A DNA stretch of 64,000 nt from Alkalimonas collagenimarina (GTDB taxonomy: Bacteria; Pseudomonadota; Gammaproteobacteria; Enterobacterales; Alteromonadaceae): assembly GCF_030717845.1 (NCBI RefSeq), contig NZ_JAUZVZ010000008.1:62001-126000 (forward strand), given 5' to 3'. Made by a program: the position numbers and the translations under genes. The notes under the pieces are model-generated. The model worked only from the letters and a program-made list of their open reading frames with translations. It had not been told where the DNA came from and ran no database searches. Below, piece by piece: positions 47,710-56,936 of the stretch (positions are counted from its first letter, which is position 1; every line of letters begins with the position of its first letter).

Positions 47710-50106
47710 TCACAAGTGATAAGTCATTACCGCACTGTATACCGGTTCAACTTTATCAAAACGATTAATGTGCACAAGGCTTCTGCGTGTTGTTAACTTT
47801 ACCTCATGATGTTCTGTACAGAAGCCAGTGATTGGCTGTGGTAATTCAAATGCTGGCCCGAACTCAAATAACCAATATTTGTCGACTGCGCGAGGGTCAC
47901 TATCATCAATTTTAATCCCGGTTTGCTGTATATTCAGACTGTTTCTTTGTACCAGCTTTACAGATTTTACCGGCCAAATGTACTTAGCTTCACGTTCAGT
48001 ACTGCCCGCTACAACAGTCGCTATAACGCAGTAGCGCACTTCTGTTATTGCATTCTTTTCGAGATTTATGCGTTCTGTTGCCTCAAGCCTGGTGTGATAA
48101 CAAACAGCGGTTCCCTGTTTAAAGCTGTCGATATAAGTCTGATCCCTACCTTGCTCCGGTGCTGCTGTTATTAACATGGTAAGATCAGGATAATGTACCT
48201 GCTGCATGCCATGGTGTGGAATACGGGCTGAGTCCTCAAGTAGATAACGATCTTTTGTGAGAGGTGCCGGGGTAGTCGGTATAGTCGCAAATTGTTTCTG
48301 CAGGAAAGTTTTAAGCCAGATACAACCCTTGTCATTATCAGCTGAGGGTAGTAACGGAAAAGCGCCTATACCTATTGAATCTATTGCTTCGGAATATGTG
48401 TTGGCGGATAGTGGTTTATTCTGGTTATTTGCCCCGGGGTACAATGCATAGGCACCGTAAACTGAGCGACTTTTGTGACTATGCTCTCCGGCTGGTTCGA
48501 TGTGGATCAACGCGTCACGGTATCTGTGCATCTGATAAATAGCATCTGCAGGTACAAGGTCCTGCTCAGAGTCCTCTGACTTGTTGTCAATGCGGTACTT
48601 AGCATCAAACAACCACATTAATTTGAATTCGTCTGCAAAGGTCGCTTCCATCACTATGTCAGGTTTATGTTTATTTAACCAGGAACGCACAGGCGTTGAT
48701 GTCTCGGTGAACTCTGGTTCATGCGCCAGCCTTATCGTTAATCCATCTTCCCGGGTGAAGATATAAGAGTCTGCCAGCACATCATCAAACTTAACTTCTG
48801 GTCCTGAGTGCCCGACGCGCACTGGTTTTTGTTCTACTTCCCTAAACCCCAGTTCACTGCTAAGTAAAATCCGGCGTATTTCAAGAAAGCACCAAACTTC
48901 ATATAACTCATCAATGGTTTTCATTGAAACAGAGCTTTGGCTACCCATCACGTCCAGATAGCGCTTCAGTTCATGCCAGACTTTGTAAACACCGTTGTAG
49001 CCGGTTTTTTGTTGTAAAACCAGCGACTCTTTACTCATACCTTTAAAGGAGCCCACTTCTTTAAACATCGGATGGTATAGGTATTTTTCCAGTGTTTTTT
49101 GCCAGCTATTTAGCTGGGTCACAAATGAAGCTGCAAAAATTTGCGCATCCGGCTTTTTGTTAGCTTCAGCAACCAGATGAAGAAAGCGCCCCAGCTGTGA
49201 ATGCGCATGCTGCAGCACCATTTTTATAAAGCGGTTTTCCGGTGTATCCAGGCTTAGGATCTTACGTCTGGTAGCATAGCTGTTGTAATAATGCTGATTG
49301 CTAAAGTCCTGCTCCAGCTTTTCCTGCAGGGCAACTGATAGTTTGCCTTTCAGGCGTTCTGCTTTCACTCTGCGATCTACCTGCACCAGCCGGCTGTGGG
49401 GGGCATTCAGCAAAATACGGATATTTTTCTCAAACTTTTCCCGCAAGCCGGTAAAACGTGCCAGCCATAACAGCGGGAAGTTGTTGTTGGATTGTCTTTT
49501 GCCGTCTGCTGTTGATTCGGTGCTGTTACTAAAGGCAAAACGCCATAACGGGTAGTCGGCATCCAGCCGATAGTAAATCGCCTGCAAATCTGAATCGAGG
49601 TCCATCTTAGTAGGTAAGATGTTAAACTTAATAACAATATTCTGCTGCTGCTTATTATTGCTGTGGTAGCTAAAAGGCAGTGAAAACCAGCCGACGTTGT
49701 TACCAAAGTTCAGGGCGCCACTAACCAACAGCTGATTACCGATTTTTTTGCTGCGAAATGCGTTTTGGATTGCTGTAAGCTTGTGAGTGATCTGTGGCGG
49801 CGGTTCAGAACCGGAGTAATGTTTAAACAACAGTTCAAACATATAACCGGTGTTTTCAAACAATAAAGCCTGAGGGCTGATTAAAGCACCAACATCAGCA
49901 TTAAGTGGAGTGGTACTCTGCTCTGCGGTAAAAGTCGTCACATACAACAAGCGGTCAAATACAACTACGCCTGTAGGTGCAGGTTTGCCGCGGATGTTCA
50001 TCGTTTTTTCCAGGACCCGCTGTTTACCTGCTACATCAGGCCCATAAACCGCCAGTTGCCAATCAGGTGTATCGATCTGCAGAAGTTCGCGCATCCCCGG
50101 GCTCAC
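47710..50106 (-). CDS. DUF2357 / PD-(D/E)XK nuclease, McrC-like partner
   Basis: A 798-residue nuclease subunit. The DUF2357 part (about 60-390) with LDTPENRFIKMVLQH is followed by the helix LYEVWCFLEIRRILL (about 401) and a PD-(D/E)XK core: HKPDIVMEATF (about 480) and MWLFDAKYRID (about 497). About 250 residues follow the nuclease; its YIWPVKSVKLVQRNSL stretch might be a PUA/EVE-like reader, which is only a guess. The start is GTG 50106, 3 bases after the GTPase stop, with coupling in place of a ribosome site; ATG 50094 is the alternative. Partner of the McrB-like GTPase, as in LlaJI/BsuMI-type or McrBC-type systems. Confidence 0.85.
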   Translation of the reverse strand: MSPGMRELLQIDTPDWQLAVYGPDVAGKQRVLEKTMNIRGKPAPTGVVVFDRLLYVTTFTAEQSTTPLNADVGALISPQALLFENTGYMFELLFKHYSGSEPPPQITHKLTAIQNAFRSKKIGNQLLVSGALNFGNNVGWFSLPFSYHSNNKQQQNIVIKFNILPTKMDLDSDLQAIYYRLDADYPLWRFAFSNSTESTADGKRQSNNNFPLLWLARFTGLREKFEKNIRILLNAPHSRLVQVDRRVKAERLKGKLSVALQEKLEQDFSNQHYYNSYATRRKILSLDTPENRFIKMVLQHAHSQLGRFLHLVAEANKKPDAQIFAASFVTQLNSWQKTLEKYLYHPMFKEVGSFKGMSKESLVLQQKTGYNGVYKVWHELKRYLDVMGSQSSVSMKTIDELYEVWCFLEIRRILLSSELGFREVEQKPVRVGHSGPEVKFDDVLADSYIFTREDGLTIRLAHEPEFTETSTPVRSWLNKHKPDIVMEATFADEFKLMWLFDAKYRIDNKSEDSEQDLVPADAIYQMHRYRDALIHIEPAGEHSHKSRSVYGAYALYPGANNQNKPLSANTYSEAIDSIGIGAFPLLPSADNDKGCIWLKTFLQKQFATIPTTPAPLTKDRYLLEDSARIPHHGMQQVHYPDLTMLITAAPEQGRDQTYIDSFKQGTAVCYHTRLEATERINLEKNAITEVRYCVIATVVAGSTEREAKYIWPVKSVKLVQRNSLNIQQTGIKIDDSDPRAVDKYWLFEFGPAFELPQPITGFCTEHHEVKLTTRRSLVHINRFDKVEPVYSAVMTYHL

Positions 50107-50109
50107 AGT

Positions 50110-51969
50110 TTAAGGCCAGAAACTGGTAAAGCTGTTCCGTTCCAGCCTGTTCTTCATCCATTCCAGTTTCACTTCACTGCGGCAGAGTACCGGATTAGCA
50201 TTTTCAAGCAGCAATTCCGGCCGGGTAGTGGACCAGATGGCTGTTAATTGCTTTTCCAGTACCTGCTCCAGCTTGTCCAGCAGGTTTTCTGTTTTGACGG
50301 TATCAGATGAAACAGAAAGCTTTTCATCGTCTCCCTCGATACGCGGCAGTACCTTACACATCATAAAATCGTCCCATACTGCCTGCAGTGAAGGCTCATC
50401 AGCAGGGCTATGGCAGATTACCGCCAGTAGTAACTCATTCAATGCGCGATAAGCCAGTTCAAAAGGTGAGTCACGCAATACATCATTTACCGCCTGTAGG
50501 AAACTAATCGTTTTCATGCCGTCACTATCCGCCACACAGCCGGCCATTAATTCCGGCCTTGCTTGCGAATACCTGGAAAAGCTTAATTTTTTAGGCTCTG
50601 GCTGACCAGTCCACAGGTTGGTAAAATCATTCGGGAACAACCGGCCAAAATCAAACGTCAGCGCACGGTCTATCACCTTGCGGGAGAAGCCATGAGTGGT
50701 CTCGTCCATATTTACCGTGCCTGCCACGACCATGTTAAAGGGTACAGGAATGCCGTATTGTAAAAAGGCATCCCACAACTGTTTATCGGCTGGCGAATCA
50801 ATAATATCCAAGCCAAGCTCTTTGGCGAAGGTATTCTGGTCAGTTACAACCTGCAAAGCAGATGCCGGAAGAATAGGCTCGCAGCAGTAAAGATAGTCTT
50901 GCCCTTGCGCATCGTCATCATACAGCCAGCTGCGACTTTCTATTACAGAAAGATAATCGGCAAAATACTGTTCAACCGGCGCCAGATTCATTTCATCCAG
51001 GCAAAGCCAGTAGGTGTTGATGTAATCAAGCGGCTTACCGGCCCAACCGGCTCTGCCATCCGGTAATACTATTGCTTCTGTATCACAGGCTTTCCAGGCT
51101 TTAACCATAAAGCGCAGTGCATCAGTTACGATAAATTTGGGCGCACCGCCAATTCGGGATACATAACCAAGCAAATCGGATGGCTCGTGCCAGTCTGGTC
51201 GCACCGGCACCATTTGGCAAAACTCAGCCTCGCTTCCCTGTGCCTCAGCCTGTTTACGGACAAAACGTGATTTACCAGTACCTGAAATGCCAGCAAGCAG
51301 GATAAACGGTTTTGATAAGTGTAATCCTACTGGCTTATTTCCAGGTTTATTTTGTGCAATATCTAAAAAGTCATTCACTGCGTCTATCAAGATGCTAGCA
51401 TCATTGATATGGCTAAGTTGTTGTGCAATTTCAGCCACAGCACTTTGGGATTCGGCTAGAAAGTTACCCAACTTTAGAATTGGGCTAACATAAAAATCGC
51501 CTCTATCAATAGACTTAGCGCCTTTCCACCAATCGTAATTCGTCAGAAAGTTGCGTAACAGCTCAAAGTTGCGGTCATCACCGGTTACTGCTTGAACATC
51601 TACGCTAGTAAAAGGAATATTAGCAGTTCCCTTACATTCTGGAATCCAATTTTTTGGTAGCTGCAAATAACTGCCTATTTCTAGTACAGCATTTCTATAT
51701 TCATGTAAAACGGGAATTAATGCTGAGAAATGTGCTGCAGAAATGAACCAAAAATTCGGTACAGATATTGTTTTACTTGAACTCGTTATAATTTCCGCTG
51801 AGAATCTGTGAAATATGACATCGGTATAACCTAAACTATATTGCCCAGAAGACAGCAGATTTTTATAAGCAATTTTAAACTCATTGCTCAATATAAAATC
51901 TTTGTGTTTGAAGCTTTGCTCAAAATTATTTTTTAATTCAGATGCTATTGCGTTTAGGTCTACTAACAT
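50110..51969 (-). CDS. McrB-like AAA+ GTPase
   Basis: A 619-residue motor/specificity subunit. The N-terminal 210 residues are unrecognised and probably bind DNA. The AAA+ module shows Walker A LLAGISGTGKSRFV (about 224-237), Walker B WLCLDEMNLAPVEQYFADYL (about 321-340) and the McrB signature GTVNMDETTHGFSRKVIDRA (about 417-436), whose NxxD-like NMDE replaces a classical GTP motif in this family. In McrBC relatives this ring hydrolyses GTP to translocate DNA and drive a PD-(D/E)XK nuclease. GGA lies 8 bases before ATG 51969, which is 4 bases after the methyltransferase stop. Confidence 0.9.
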   Translation of the reverse strand: MLVDLNAIASELKNNFEQSFKHKDFILSNEFKIAYKNLLSSGQYSLGYTDVIFHRFSAEIITSSSKTISVPNFWFISAAHFSALIPVLHEYRNAVLEIGSYLQLPKNWIPECKGTANIPFTSVDVQAVTGDDRNFELLRNFLTNYDWWKGAKSIDRGDFYVSPILKLGNFLAESQSAVAEIAQQLSHINDASILIDAVNDFLDIAQNKPGNKPVGLHLSKPFILLAGISGTGKSRFVRKQAEAQGSEAEFCQMVPVRPDWHEPSDLLGYVSRIGGAPKFIVTDALRFMVKAWKACDTEAIVLPDGRAGWAGKPLDYINTYWLCLDEMNLAPVEQYFADYLSVIESRSWLYDDDAQGQDYLYCCEPILPASALQVVTDQNTFAKELGLDIIDSPADKQLWDAFLQYGIPVPFNMVVAGTVNMDETTHGFSRKVIDRALTFDFGRLFPNDFTNLWTGQPEPKKLSFSRYSQARPELMAGCVADSDGMKTISFLQAVNDVLRDSPFELAYRALNELLLAVICHSPADEPSLQAVWDDFMMCKVLPRIEGDDEKLSVSSDTVKTENLLDKLEQVLEKQLTAIWSTTRPELLLENANPVLCRSEVKLEWMKNRLERNSFTSFWP

Positions 51970-51973
51970 TCAG

Positions 51974-53206
51974 CTATTCCATTAGTTTTTTAATTTGAAA
52001 TGCAATACTCGTAATCACTGGCACAGTAACACTATTCCCAAATTGCTTGTATGCTTGAGTATTAGACTGCGATGGTTTGAAACTATCAGGGAACCCTTGT
52101 AATCGTGCTGCTTCACGAGTACTCAATTTTCTTGGATTTGCGCCATTCTGTGCGATGAGTATCTCACTACCGTCTTTATAATAACGCGCAGAAATAGTGT
52201 TAGTGTATGGCGAATCTTCAGTAACGAGACCAAAGCCAAATCCTTTACCATTGCGCTTGTTCTCAATTTTTCTGCGCTGATGGCCATCCCAAAGCCGATC
52301 TGAAATTGTCAGTTTGGGATCCGGATTAGCTTCAAGAATATCGCCAACTTTCACCTTATCACTGGTTGGTTTTGGGTATTCAAATGAATCTATCAAACCA
52401 TCCTGCCATAGTACTATATAAATACGTTGTCTGTTCTGTGGTACCCCAAAGTCTGTTGACTTCAACACCATCTTTTTCGCTTCAGCCTGGATTTGTTTTG
52501 CAGAGCCATTGTGGATAACGTCTTTGGATATATTGCAACTGTACCCAATCCTGGTCAAGGTTTTAAGAATAACCTGCAGAGTATAACCTTTGTCGTGACT
52601 AATCAGTCCTTTAACATTTTCAAGTAATGCAAACTTTGGTTTTTTTGCTTCCAGAATTCTGGCTATATCATGAAATAAGGTTCCGCGGGTATCGTGAATC
52701 CCTAACTTTAAGCCCGCATGAGAAAATGCCTGGCATGGGAACCCTGCAACCAGAACATCATGATCTGGAATATCAGTGGCATCTATTTTGGTAATATCAC
52801 CAAACGGAAACTCACCATGGTTGGCGGAATAGGTCGCCTGTGCATGTTTCTCAAACTCTGACGAAAAAACACATAAACCAGAATTATTCTGAAAACCCAG
52901 CCTCATTCCACCGATACCAGCAAAGAGATCAATAAATTTAAGTTTGGGGGATGTATCTGGCTTCAATACCAAATGACTGTAGACTAACTCCTTTAAGTTA
53001 ACCTCGTGTTTTTCAGGTAAAACGTCTTTTAGTATACCTAAAATAACACTTGCATTGATTCCTTTGTTGCTTGCGAACAAATCACTACCATTTGCCAGAG
53101 CATGTAACCATTGATCGACTACTGCTTTTGAAGAACTGCCTTCCGGAATATATTTCTCTGCAAGAGGAATTAGTGCATTTTCAATTTTATTTAAATAGCT
53201 AGTCAC
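51974..53206 (-). CDS. DNA (cytosine-5-)-methyltransferase
   Basis: A 410-residue C5-cytosine methyltransferase. After an 85-residue extension the motifs appear in order: I FIDLFAGIGGMRLGF (about 91), IV GFPCQAFSHAG (about 155) with the catalytic Cys, VI ALLENVKGL (about 193), VIII GVPQNRQRIYIV (about 258), and at the C terminus IX-X REAARLQGFPDSF and QFGNSVTVPV. The target sequence cannot be read; the neighbouring vsr suggests a CCWGG-like site, by inference. The start is GTG 53206. It heads the operon with the GTPase, nuclease and vsr. Confidence 0.95.
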   Translation of the reverse strand: MTSYLNKIENALIPLAEKYIPEGSSSKAVVDQWLHALANGSDLFASNKGINASVILGILKDVLPEKHEVNLKELVYSHLVLKPDTSPKLKFIDLFAGIGGMRLGFQNNSGLCVFSSEFEKHAQATYSANHGEFPFGDITKIDATDIPDHDVLVAGFPCQAFSHAGLKLGIHDTRGTLFHDIARILEAKKPKFALLENVKGLISHDKGYTLQVILKTLTRIGYSCNISKDVIHNGSAKQIQAEAKKMVLKSTDFGVPQNRQRIYIVLWQDGLIDSFEYPKPTSDKVKVGDILEANPDPKLTISDRLWDGHQRRKIENKRNGKGFGFGLVTEDSPYTNTISARYYKDGSEILIAQNGANPRKLSTREAARLQGFPDSFKPSQSNTQAYKQFGNSVTVPVITSIAFQIKKLME

Positions 53207-53353
53207 GTGATATCTCTGATTACTTCTTGATTCAATTGAGTTTGTTGCTATTTTCAGCAGTTCGCAGGGTAGATTTACCCTTCGCGCATAGCCGGAATTG
53301 ATTATAAAGACAAGGTAACAGAGTTTACAGTGATAAGTATTACTTTATGAGTT

Positions 53354-53563
53354 TTAGCTCCCAATTATATTCGCGGTTGCTACCTGTAGCGCGCCAGCGA
53401 TACTGAATTCCAGACCTGAATCAAATTCTATTCCATTCTTACACGCCGACCATAAATACCCACCAGTCCAGTGATCGGGGTTGTCTTCAATGAAGATGGT
53501 ATAGTCGCCTAGCTCTTCCTCGTAAGGGATTTGTATATCGATTGCTTCGTTGGCTGCCATCAT
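53354..53563 (-). CDS. Small hypothetical protein
   Basis: A 69-residue acidic protein I do not recognise, with aromatic-rich DYTIFIEDNPDHWTGGYLWS and a predicted helix at the C terminus (IAGALQVATANIIGS). I chose ATG 53563 with GGAG 8 bases upstream; the longer frame to 53623 lacks a ribosome site. It lies between the restriction operon and hipBA. Size and acidity would suit an antitoxin or a DNA-mimic regulator, but nothing in the sequence proves that. The 188 bases to hipA hold nothing recognisable. Confidence 0.5.
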   Translation of the reverse strand: MMAANEAIDIQIPYEEELGDYTIFIEDNPDHWTGGYLWSACKNGIEFDSGLEFSIAGALQVATANIIGS

Positions 53564-53811
53564 GTTCAAGTCTCCGGTTGTGAAGAATCTTGTAGTATCC
53601 GGCATTGCTGGTTTTTGCACCACGGACGATAAGTCACAATACAGTATTTCACATTGCTCGTTGTCATCAACCCATAAACCATTTCTATTTGCTGTATTGG
53701 TGGTTTAATGTCGTGGTGCTAACTTTCTGCAATACGGGTAAGGCTGAGTGCCTTTGGTGATTTTCCTGAGAGTTCAATTACTTTTCACACTACCAGCCCG
53801 GCCCGTGCAGA

Positions 53812-55110
53812 TTAACCAAGCAAAGCTTTATTCTCCTGCCGGCACTTAGTCAACTGGGTACTGATCGTCTGAATGGTGTTTTTCGATATGCCAAGCTCTT
53901 GGGCAATTTCGCTAAACTGGCTGATGGTATCGACGATGTGTTGTATGTGCTGTTGTGCCTTTCGCCAATCGCTATAGCCACTACTGGCTGCGAGTTTTTG
54001 CATGGCTTTAAGCGGAGGTGTTTTGCCAAAGCCAGAGAAAGCGGTAGCGTGCTCGTTGAATGGATGGGGGCTGAACGTTACATCGTAAAAAGGCGCTGGC
54101 TGCCAGCGGCCTTGATCATCTTGCAAAAAAGCCCAGTTTTTACTGTGATCATCCTGGTTGCAGGCAAATAAATTAAAGATAGCACGACGAAACTGTAGCT
54201 GACCAACGGCTGGCGACTGGCAGAGCTGGCGGCTGGCTTTGATTAAGTCGAGGTAATCCAGGCTCGGCGTTCGAAAATCGGCATCAAGCAACCCACAAGC
54301 ACTGTGCAGGTGCAAACGGCCGGGCTGAAGCTGCTCATTCTCAGTATTTTTGCACCAATCAAAGCGTTTCAGGGCGAGCCAGCGACGTGGCCCGCTGGGC
54401 GTAGCGACATCAATAAGGCGCCATTCTGGCGGTTGCAAACTGGCTTTGTCTGCCATGGCCAGGTATACCGCTTCGCACATGCCTTCTTCGTGGCCGAGTG
54501 CCAGCTGGCTGGAGGTAAACTTCACCAGCCAGGCCTCGTCGCCTGCTTTGGCGAAGGTGCGGCAGTGTTCCGGTTGCCCGGCAGCGAAGTACAGTTGTGC
54601 TTTTGGTCTGGCACCACCAGAGCTGCCAGCTGCGACGAGGGCCGTCAGAACGTCATCAGTCTGGCCATCGAACAGCGCTTGCGCCTCCATGCCAAGACTC
54701 ACTATATCAACTTCGGTAGAGTGCTCAGGCTGGTAAGCAGAAGCAGGTGCATAACTTAATGCGCCCATGCCATGGTTACCAACAAAAGCCAGCCTATCCA
54801 TGGCAGTCAGTTGGCTGGGTAAAATTCCGTGCTGTCGGAATACCCTGTCTTGTAATAACAGGCCCCAGCCATCCGGCAAACTGTCGGCAAATACCCCGTG
54901 CAGACCAGCATGAGGCTTCACTGGCGCGGGATGAAGCTGGCCAGTCGCGGGCAAAAGAAATGGAGACAGGGAGCCGAATTGCTGTAGATAAGCCGTGTCG
55001 TATTGAAAAAAAACACCCCGGCGGTTTTGCGCCAAAATTCCGACCGGCAGGGTTTCGCCGGTGATTAGAGTGCGCTGGACAGTCAGTTTTTGTACGGGTT
55101 TAAAGGTCAT
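53812..55110 (-). CDS. hipA: HipA-family serine/threonine kinase toxin
   Basis: A 432-residue HipA-like kinase; E. coli HipA phosphorylates glutamyl-tRNA synthetase and causes persistence. The N-terminal lobe has FADSLPDGWGLLLQDR (about 75) and the Gly-rich SSGGARPKAQLYF (about 160); the kinase core has WLVKFTSS (about 188) with the ATP Lys, the catalytic loop FNLFACNQDDHSKNWAFL (about 307-324) and the metal Asp in PFYDVTFSP (about 338). The last 70 residues (ISQFSEIAQELGISKNTIQT) look like an extra helix-turn-helix. It overlaps the antitoxin gene by 11 bases. The target in this organism is unknown. Confidence 0.88.
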   Translation of the reverse strand: MTFKPVQKLTVQRTLITGETLPVGILAQNRRGVFFQYDTAYLQQFGSLSPFLLPATGQLHPAPVKPHAGLHGVFADSLPDGWGLLLQDRVFRQHGILPSQLTAMDRLAFVGNHGMGALSYAPASAYQPEHSTEVDIVSLGMEAQALFDGQTDDVLTALVAAGSSGGARPKAQLYFAAGQPEHCRTFAKAGDEAWLVKFTSSQLALGHEEGMCEAVYLAMADKASLQPPEWRLIDVATPSGPRRWLALKRFDWCKNTENEQLQPGRLHLHSACGLLDADFRTPSLDYLDLIKASRQLCQSPAVGQLQFRRAIFNLFACNQDDHSKNWAFLQDDQGRWQPAPFYDVTFSPHPFNEHATAFSGFGKTPPLKAMQKLAASSGYSDWRKAQQHIQHIVDTISQFSEIAQELGISKNTIQTISTQLTKCRQENKALLG

Positions 55111-55393
55111 CGCGCAGCACTTCCTCTATAGAGCCGGGCAGAGCCGCATGACGTGCTGGCTCTTGGGTGAGTGCGTATAAACGCTGTAAGTCATCAAGCG
55201 ATTGCCACAACAACAGCAGTTGGCGCAAAGAAATCTGGCCGGTTAGCTCAAATTTCTTGATGGTTGGCGCTGGCACTGTACTGCGCTCTGCCAGCGCAGC
55301 GCGGGACAGCCCGGCTTGTTCACGCTGTGCACGCAGATGCGCAGCAAATGCCTGTTGTACATCGGTATCGTCAAGTAATGGAAGATCTGCCAC
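55100..55393 (-). CDS. hipB: HipB-like XRE antitoxin
   Basis: A 97-residue Cro/CI-type DNA-binding protein. The helix-turn-helix covers RAQREQAGLSRAALAERSTV (about 19-38) and is followed by a segment (PAPTIKKFELTGQISLRQL) typical of HipB. It should bind and neutralise the adjacent kinase and repress the pair. The start is GTG 55393 with AAGGTG 8 bases upstream. A perfect 19-base palindrome lies 19 bases upstream of the start. Confidence 0.88.
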   Translation of the reverse strand: MADLPLLDDTDVQQAFAAHLRAQREQAGLSRAALAERSTVPAPTIKKFELTGQISLRQLLLLWQSLDDLQRLYALTQEPARHAALPGSIEEVLRDDL

Positions 55394-55411
55394 TAAAACA
55401 CCTTTATGGGA

Positions 55412-55430
55412 TATAATAGTGTCTATTATA
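55412..55430. promoter_or_regulatory. hipBA operator palindrome
   Basis: TATAATAG-TGT-CTATTATA is a perfect inverted repeat, and its left arm contains a consensus -10 box (TATAAT). HipB binding here would cover the promoter. Confidence 0.7.
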
Positions 55431-55474
55431 GCCTATATCAGGGCAGTATGGATATTATTGTATCTTTCACTGTT

Positions 55475-56008
55475 TTACATCAGAAGCCTTTTGATCAGTT
55501 CAGACAGCCGCACAATCTTCTCATTGTTCAGCTGCCGGTAATCAAAGTAGGGGCATACCAGCAACCGGTTGCTGGTATCTATCGCGAACTCCTGATTCAG
55601 CCAGTTTAGCTGTGCGGCTAAGCCCTGGTTGAGCAGGTGTTTGGCGTGGGTGCGCCCGGCAATAATATGGATAGTAGCTTCTGCCGGGTTCAGCTCTGGC
55701 GGGCTGAATAGTAAGGCGGTGTTGCTGCGTTGCTGCAGCAGGTGCTGATCGCGATACTGTTGCCAGCTGCTGGCCTGTTGGCTGAAAGCAAACTGCCTGG
55801 GATCTAAAGCAAACAACAATTTGCTGTACACGTTAAACAGCTTGCGCCAGCCGTTGCCGCAAGCTGCGTTAATGCTGTCGATTTCACCGCGGCATAAAGA
55901 CTGCACTGCGGTCAAATCAGCATATTCTTGCATCGGTGGACGTTTAGCGACGTACACCCGAAAGCTCGCCTGAGGGTCACCAAGACCCATTGTGGGTATT
56001 TTCTGCAT
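55475..56008 (-). CDS. Uncharacterised protein, possibly DUF6942 family
   Basis: A 177-residue cytoplasmic protein of no known function. Visible features are ALDPRQFAFSQQASSWQQYR (about 67-86), NTALLFSPPELNPA (about 96) and HIIAGRTHAKHLL (about 113), with a C-terminal helix ending KRLLM. I think it belongs to the DUF6942 family of marine gammaproteobacteria, from memory and not certain. No Shine-Dalgarno before ATG 56008. It probably marks the return to core genome after hipBA. Confidence 0.6.
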   Translation of the reverse strand: MQKIPTMGLGDPQASFRVYVAKRPPMQEYADLTAVQSLCRGEIDSINAACGNGWRKLFNVYSKLLFALDPRQFAFSQQASSWQQYRDQHLLQQRSNTALLFSPPELNPAEATIHIIAGRTHAKHLLNQGLAAQLNWLNQEFAIDTSNRLLVCPYFDYRQLNNEKIVRLSELIKRLLM

Positions 56009-56165
56009 AAACGTATTTATGTTGCATCGTATGGTTTTGTTGTATTTCGGCTAATTTATCACAAAACAAGGTGATACATGCGATGGGCTGTGGTGATTGC
56101 TCAGATTGTATTTGCTGTGAATGCTGGTCATAATCGACGGTATAGCAAAAAACATGGATTGAATC

Positions 56166-56528
56166 ATGCCTCTACAACGTCTTAACCCCAGCCAGCGCTG
56201 GTCGGATGCTACTGTTTTTAATGGTATCGCTCACTTTGTCGAAGTGCCGGAAGATACCTCTGCTGATATGGTCGGCCAGGCCAGGCAGATTTTTCAGCAA
56301 GCCGAGCAGACGCTGGCCGCCATTGGCAGTGATCACAGTCAATTACTCAGCGCGACCATCTATATCACCGACATCAGCCAGGTCGATGCCTTTAATGCGT
56401 GTTGGGATGCCTGGTTGCCGGAGGGTGCAGCACCATCACGGGCTTGCATCAAAGTAGAGCTGCTGGATCCTGCCATGCTGGTAGAAATTGCTTTTGTTGC
56501 AGTTTGCTCAGAATCAAAGGAGACATAA
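56166..56528 (+). CDS. RidA-family protein
   Basis: A 120-residue Rid (YjgF/YER057c) protein. The true RidA deaminates reactive 2-aminoacrylate; here the substrate-binding Arg is present in APSRACIKVELLDPAMLVEI (about 93-112), and SATIYITDISQVDAFN (about 62) is also conserved. The family start TPxAPxAIGPY is not seen (it begins MPLQRLNPSQRWSDATVF), so it falls in an Rid subgroup of less clear activity. The DUF4920 gene starts 2 bases after its stop. Confidence 0.88.
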   Translation: MPLQRLNPSQRWSDATVFNGIAHFVEVPEDTSADMVGQARQIFQQAEQTLAAIGSDHSQLLSATIYITDISQVDAFNACWDAWLPEGAAPSRACIKVELLDPAMLVEIAFVAVCSESKET

Positions 56529-56530
56529 GA

Positions 56531-56917
56531 ATGAACAAACTATTTATTACGTTGGTTGCAGCTGGCTGTTTGTTATCCAGTGTACAGGCTGCGCAGATCC
56601 ATTTTGGAGACGAAGTGAAGCAAGAGCAGCTGGTGGCGTTATCCAGTATTCTGGCTGCACCGGAGCAGTATCTTGAGCAGGAGGTGACGGTGCAGGGCAC
56701 TATTACTGCTGTATGCGAAAAAATGCACTGCTGGATGCGCTTTGCTACGAAAGACAATGAGCCGGCTTTCCGGTTAAAAGTGCGGGATGGTGATATGGTG
56801 TTTCCGCTCAGTGCTAAAGGTAAAACAGCTTACGCCACCGGGGTGTTGCAACCATGGCCAGGTAGCGAGGAAGTCCGTTATCAGCTGGTGCCTTCAGCTG
56901 TTATGATTGAGCCTTAA
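56531..56917 (+). CDS. DUF4920 secreted protein
   Basis: A 128-residue exported protein of the DUF4920 family. Signal peptide MNKLFITLVAAGCLLSSVQA is followed by a small OB-like beta domain with ILAAPEQYLEQEVTVQGTIT (about 45-64) and the family Cys pair VCEKMHCWMRF (about 66-76). The function is unknown; relatives carry this CxxxxCW motif, perhaps a metal or disulfide site. In an operon with the Rid gene. Its stop codon lies inside the terminator stem. Confidence 0.82.
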   Translation: MNKLFITLVAAGCLLSSVQAAQIHFGDEVKQEQLVALSSILAAPEQYLEQEVTVQGTITAVCEKMHCWMRFATKDNEPAFRLKVRDGDMVFPLSAKGKTAYATGVLQPWPGSEEVRYQLVPSAVMIEP

Positions 56918-56936
56918 CGGGCTCAATCTTTTTTAC
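56906..56936 (+). terminator. Terminator of the ridA-DUF4920 operon
   Basis: ATTGAGCC and GGCTCAAT pair around the TAA stop codon and are followed by CTTTTTT. It overlaps the end of the dsbA remnant on the other strand. Confidence 0.75.
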
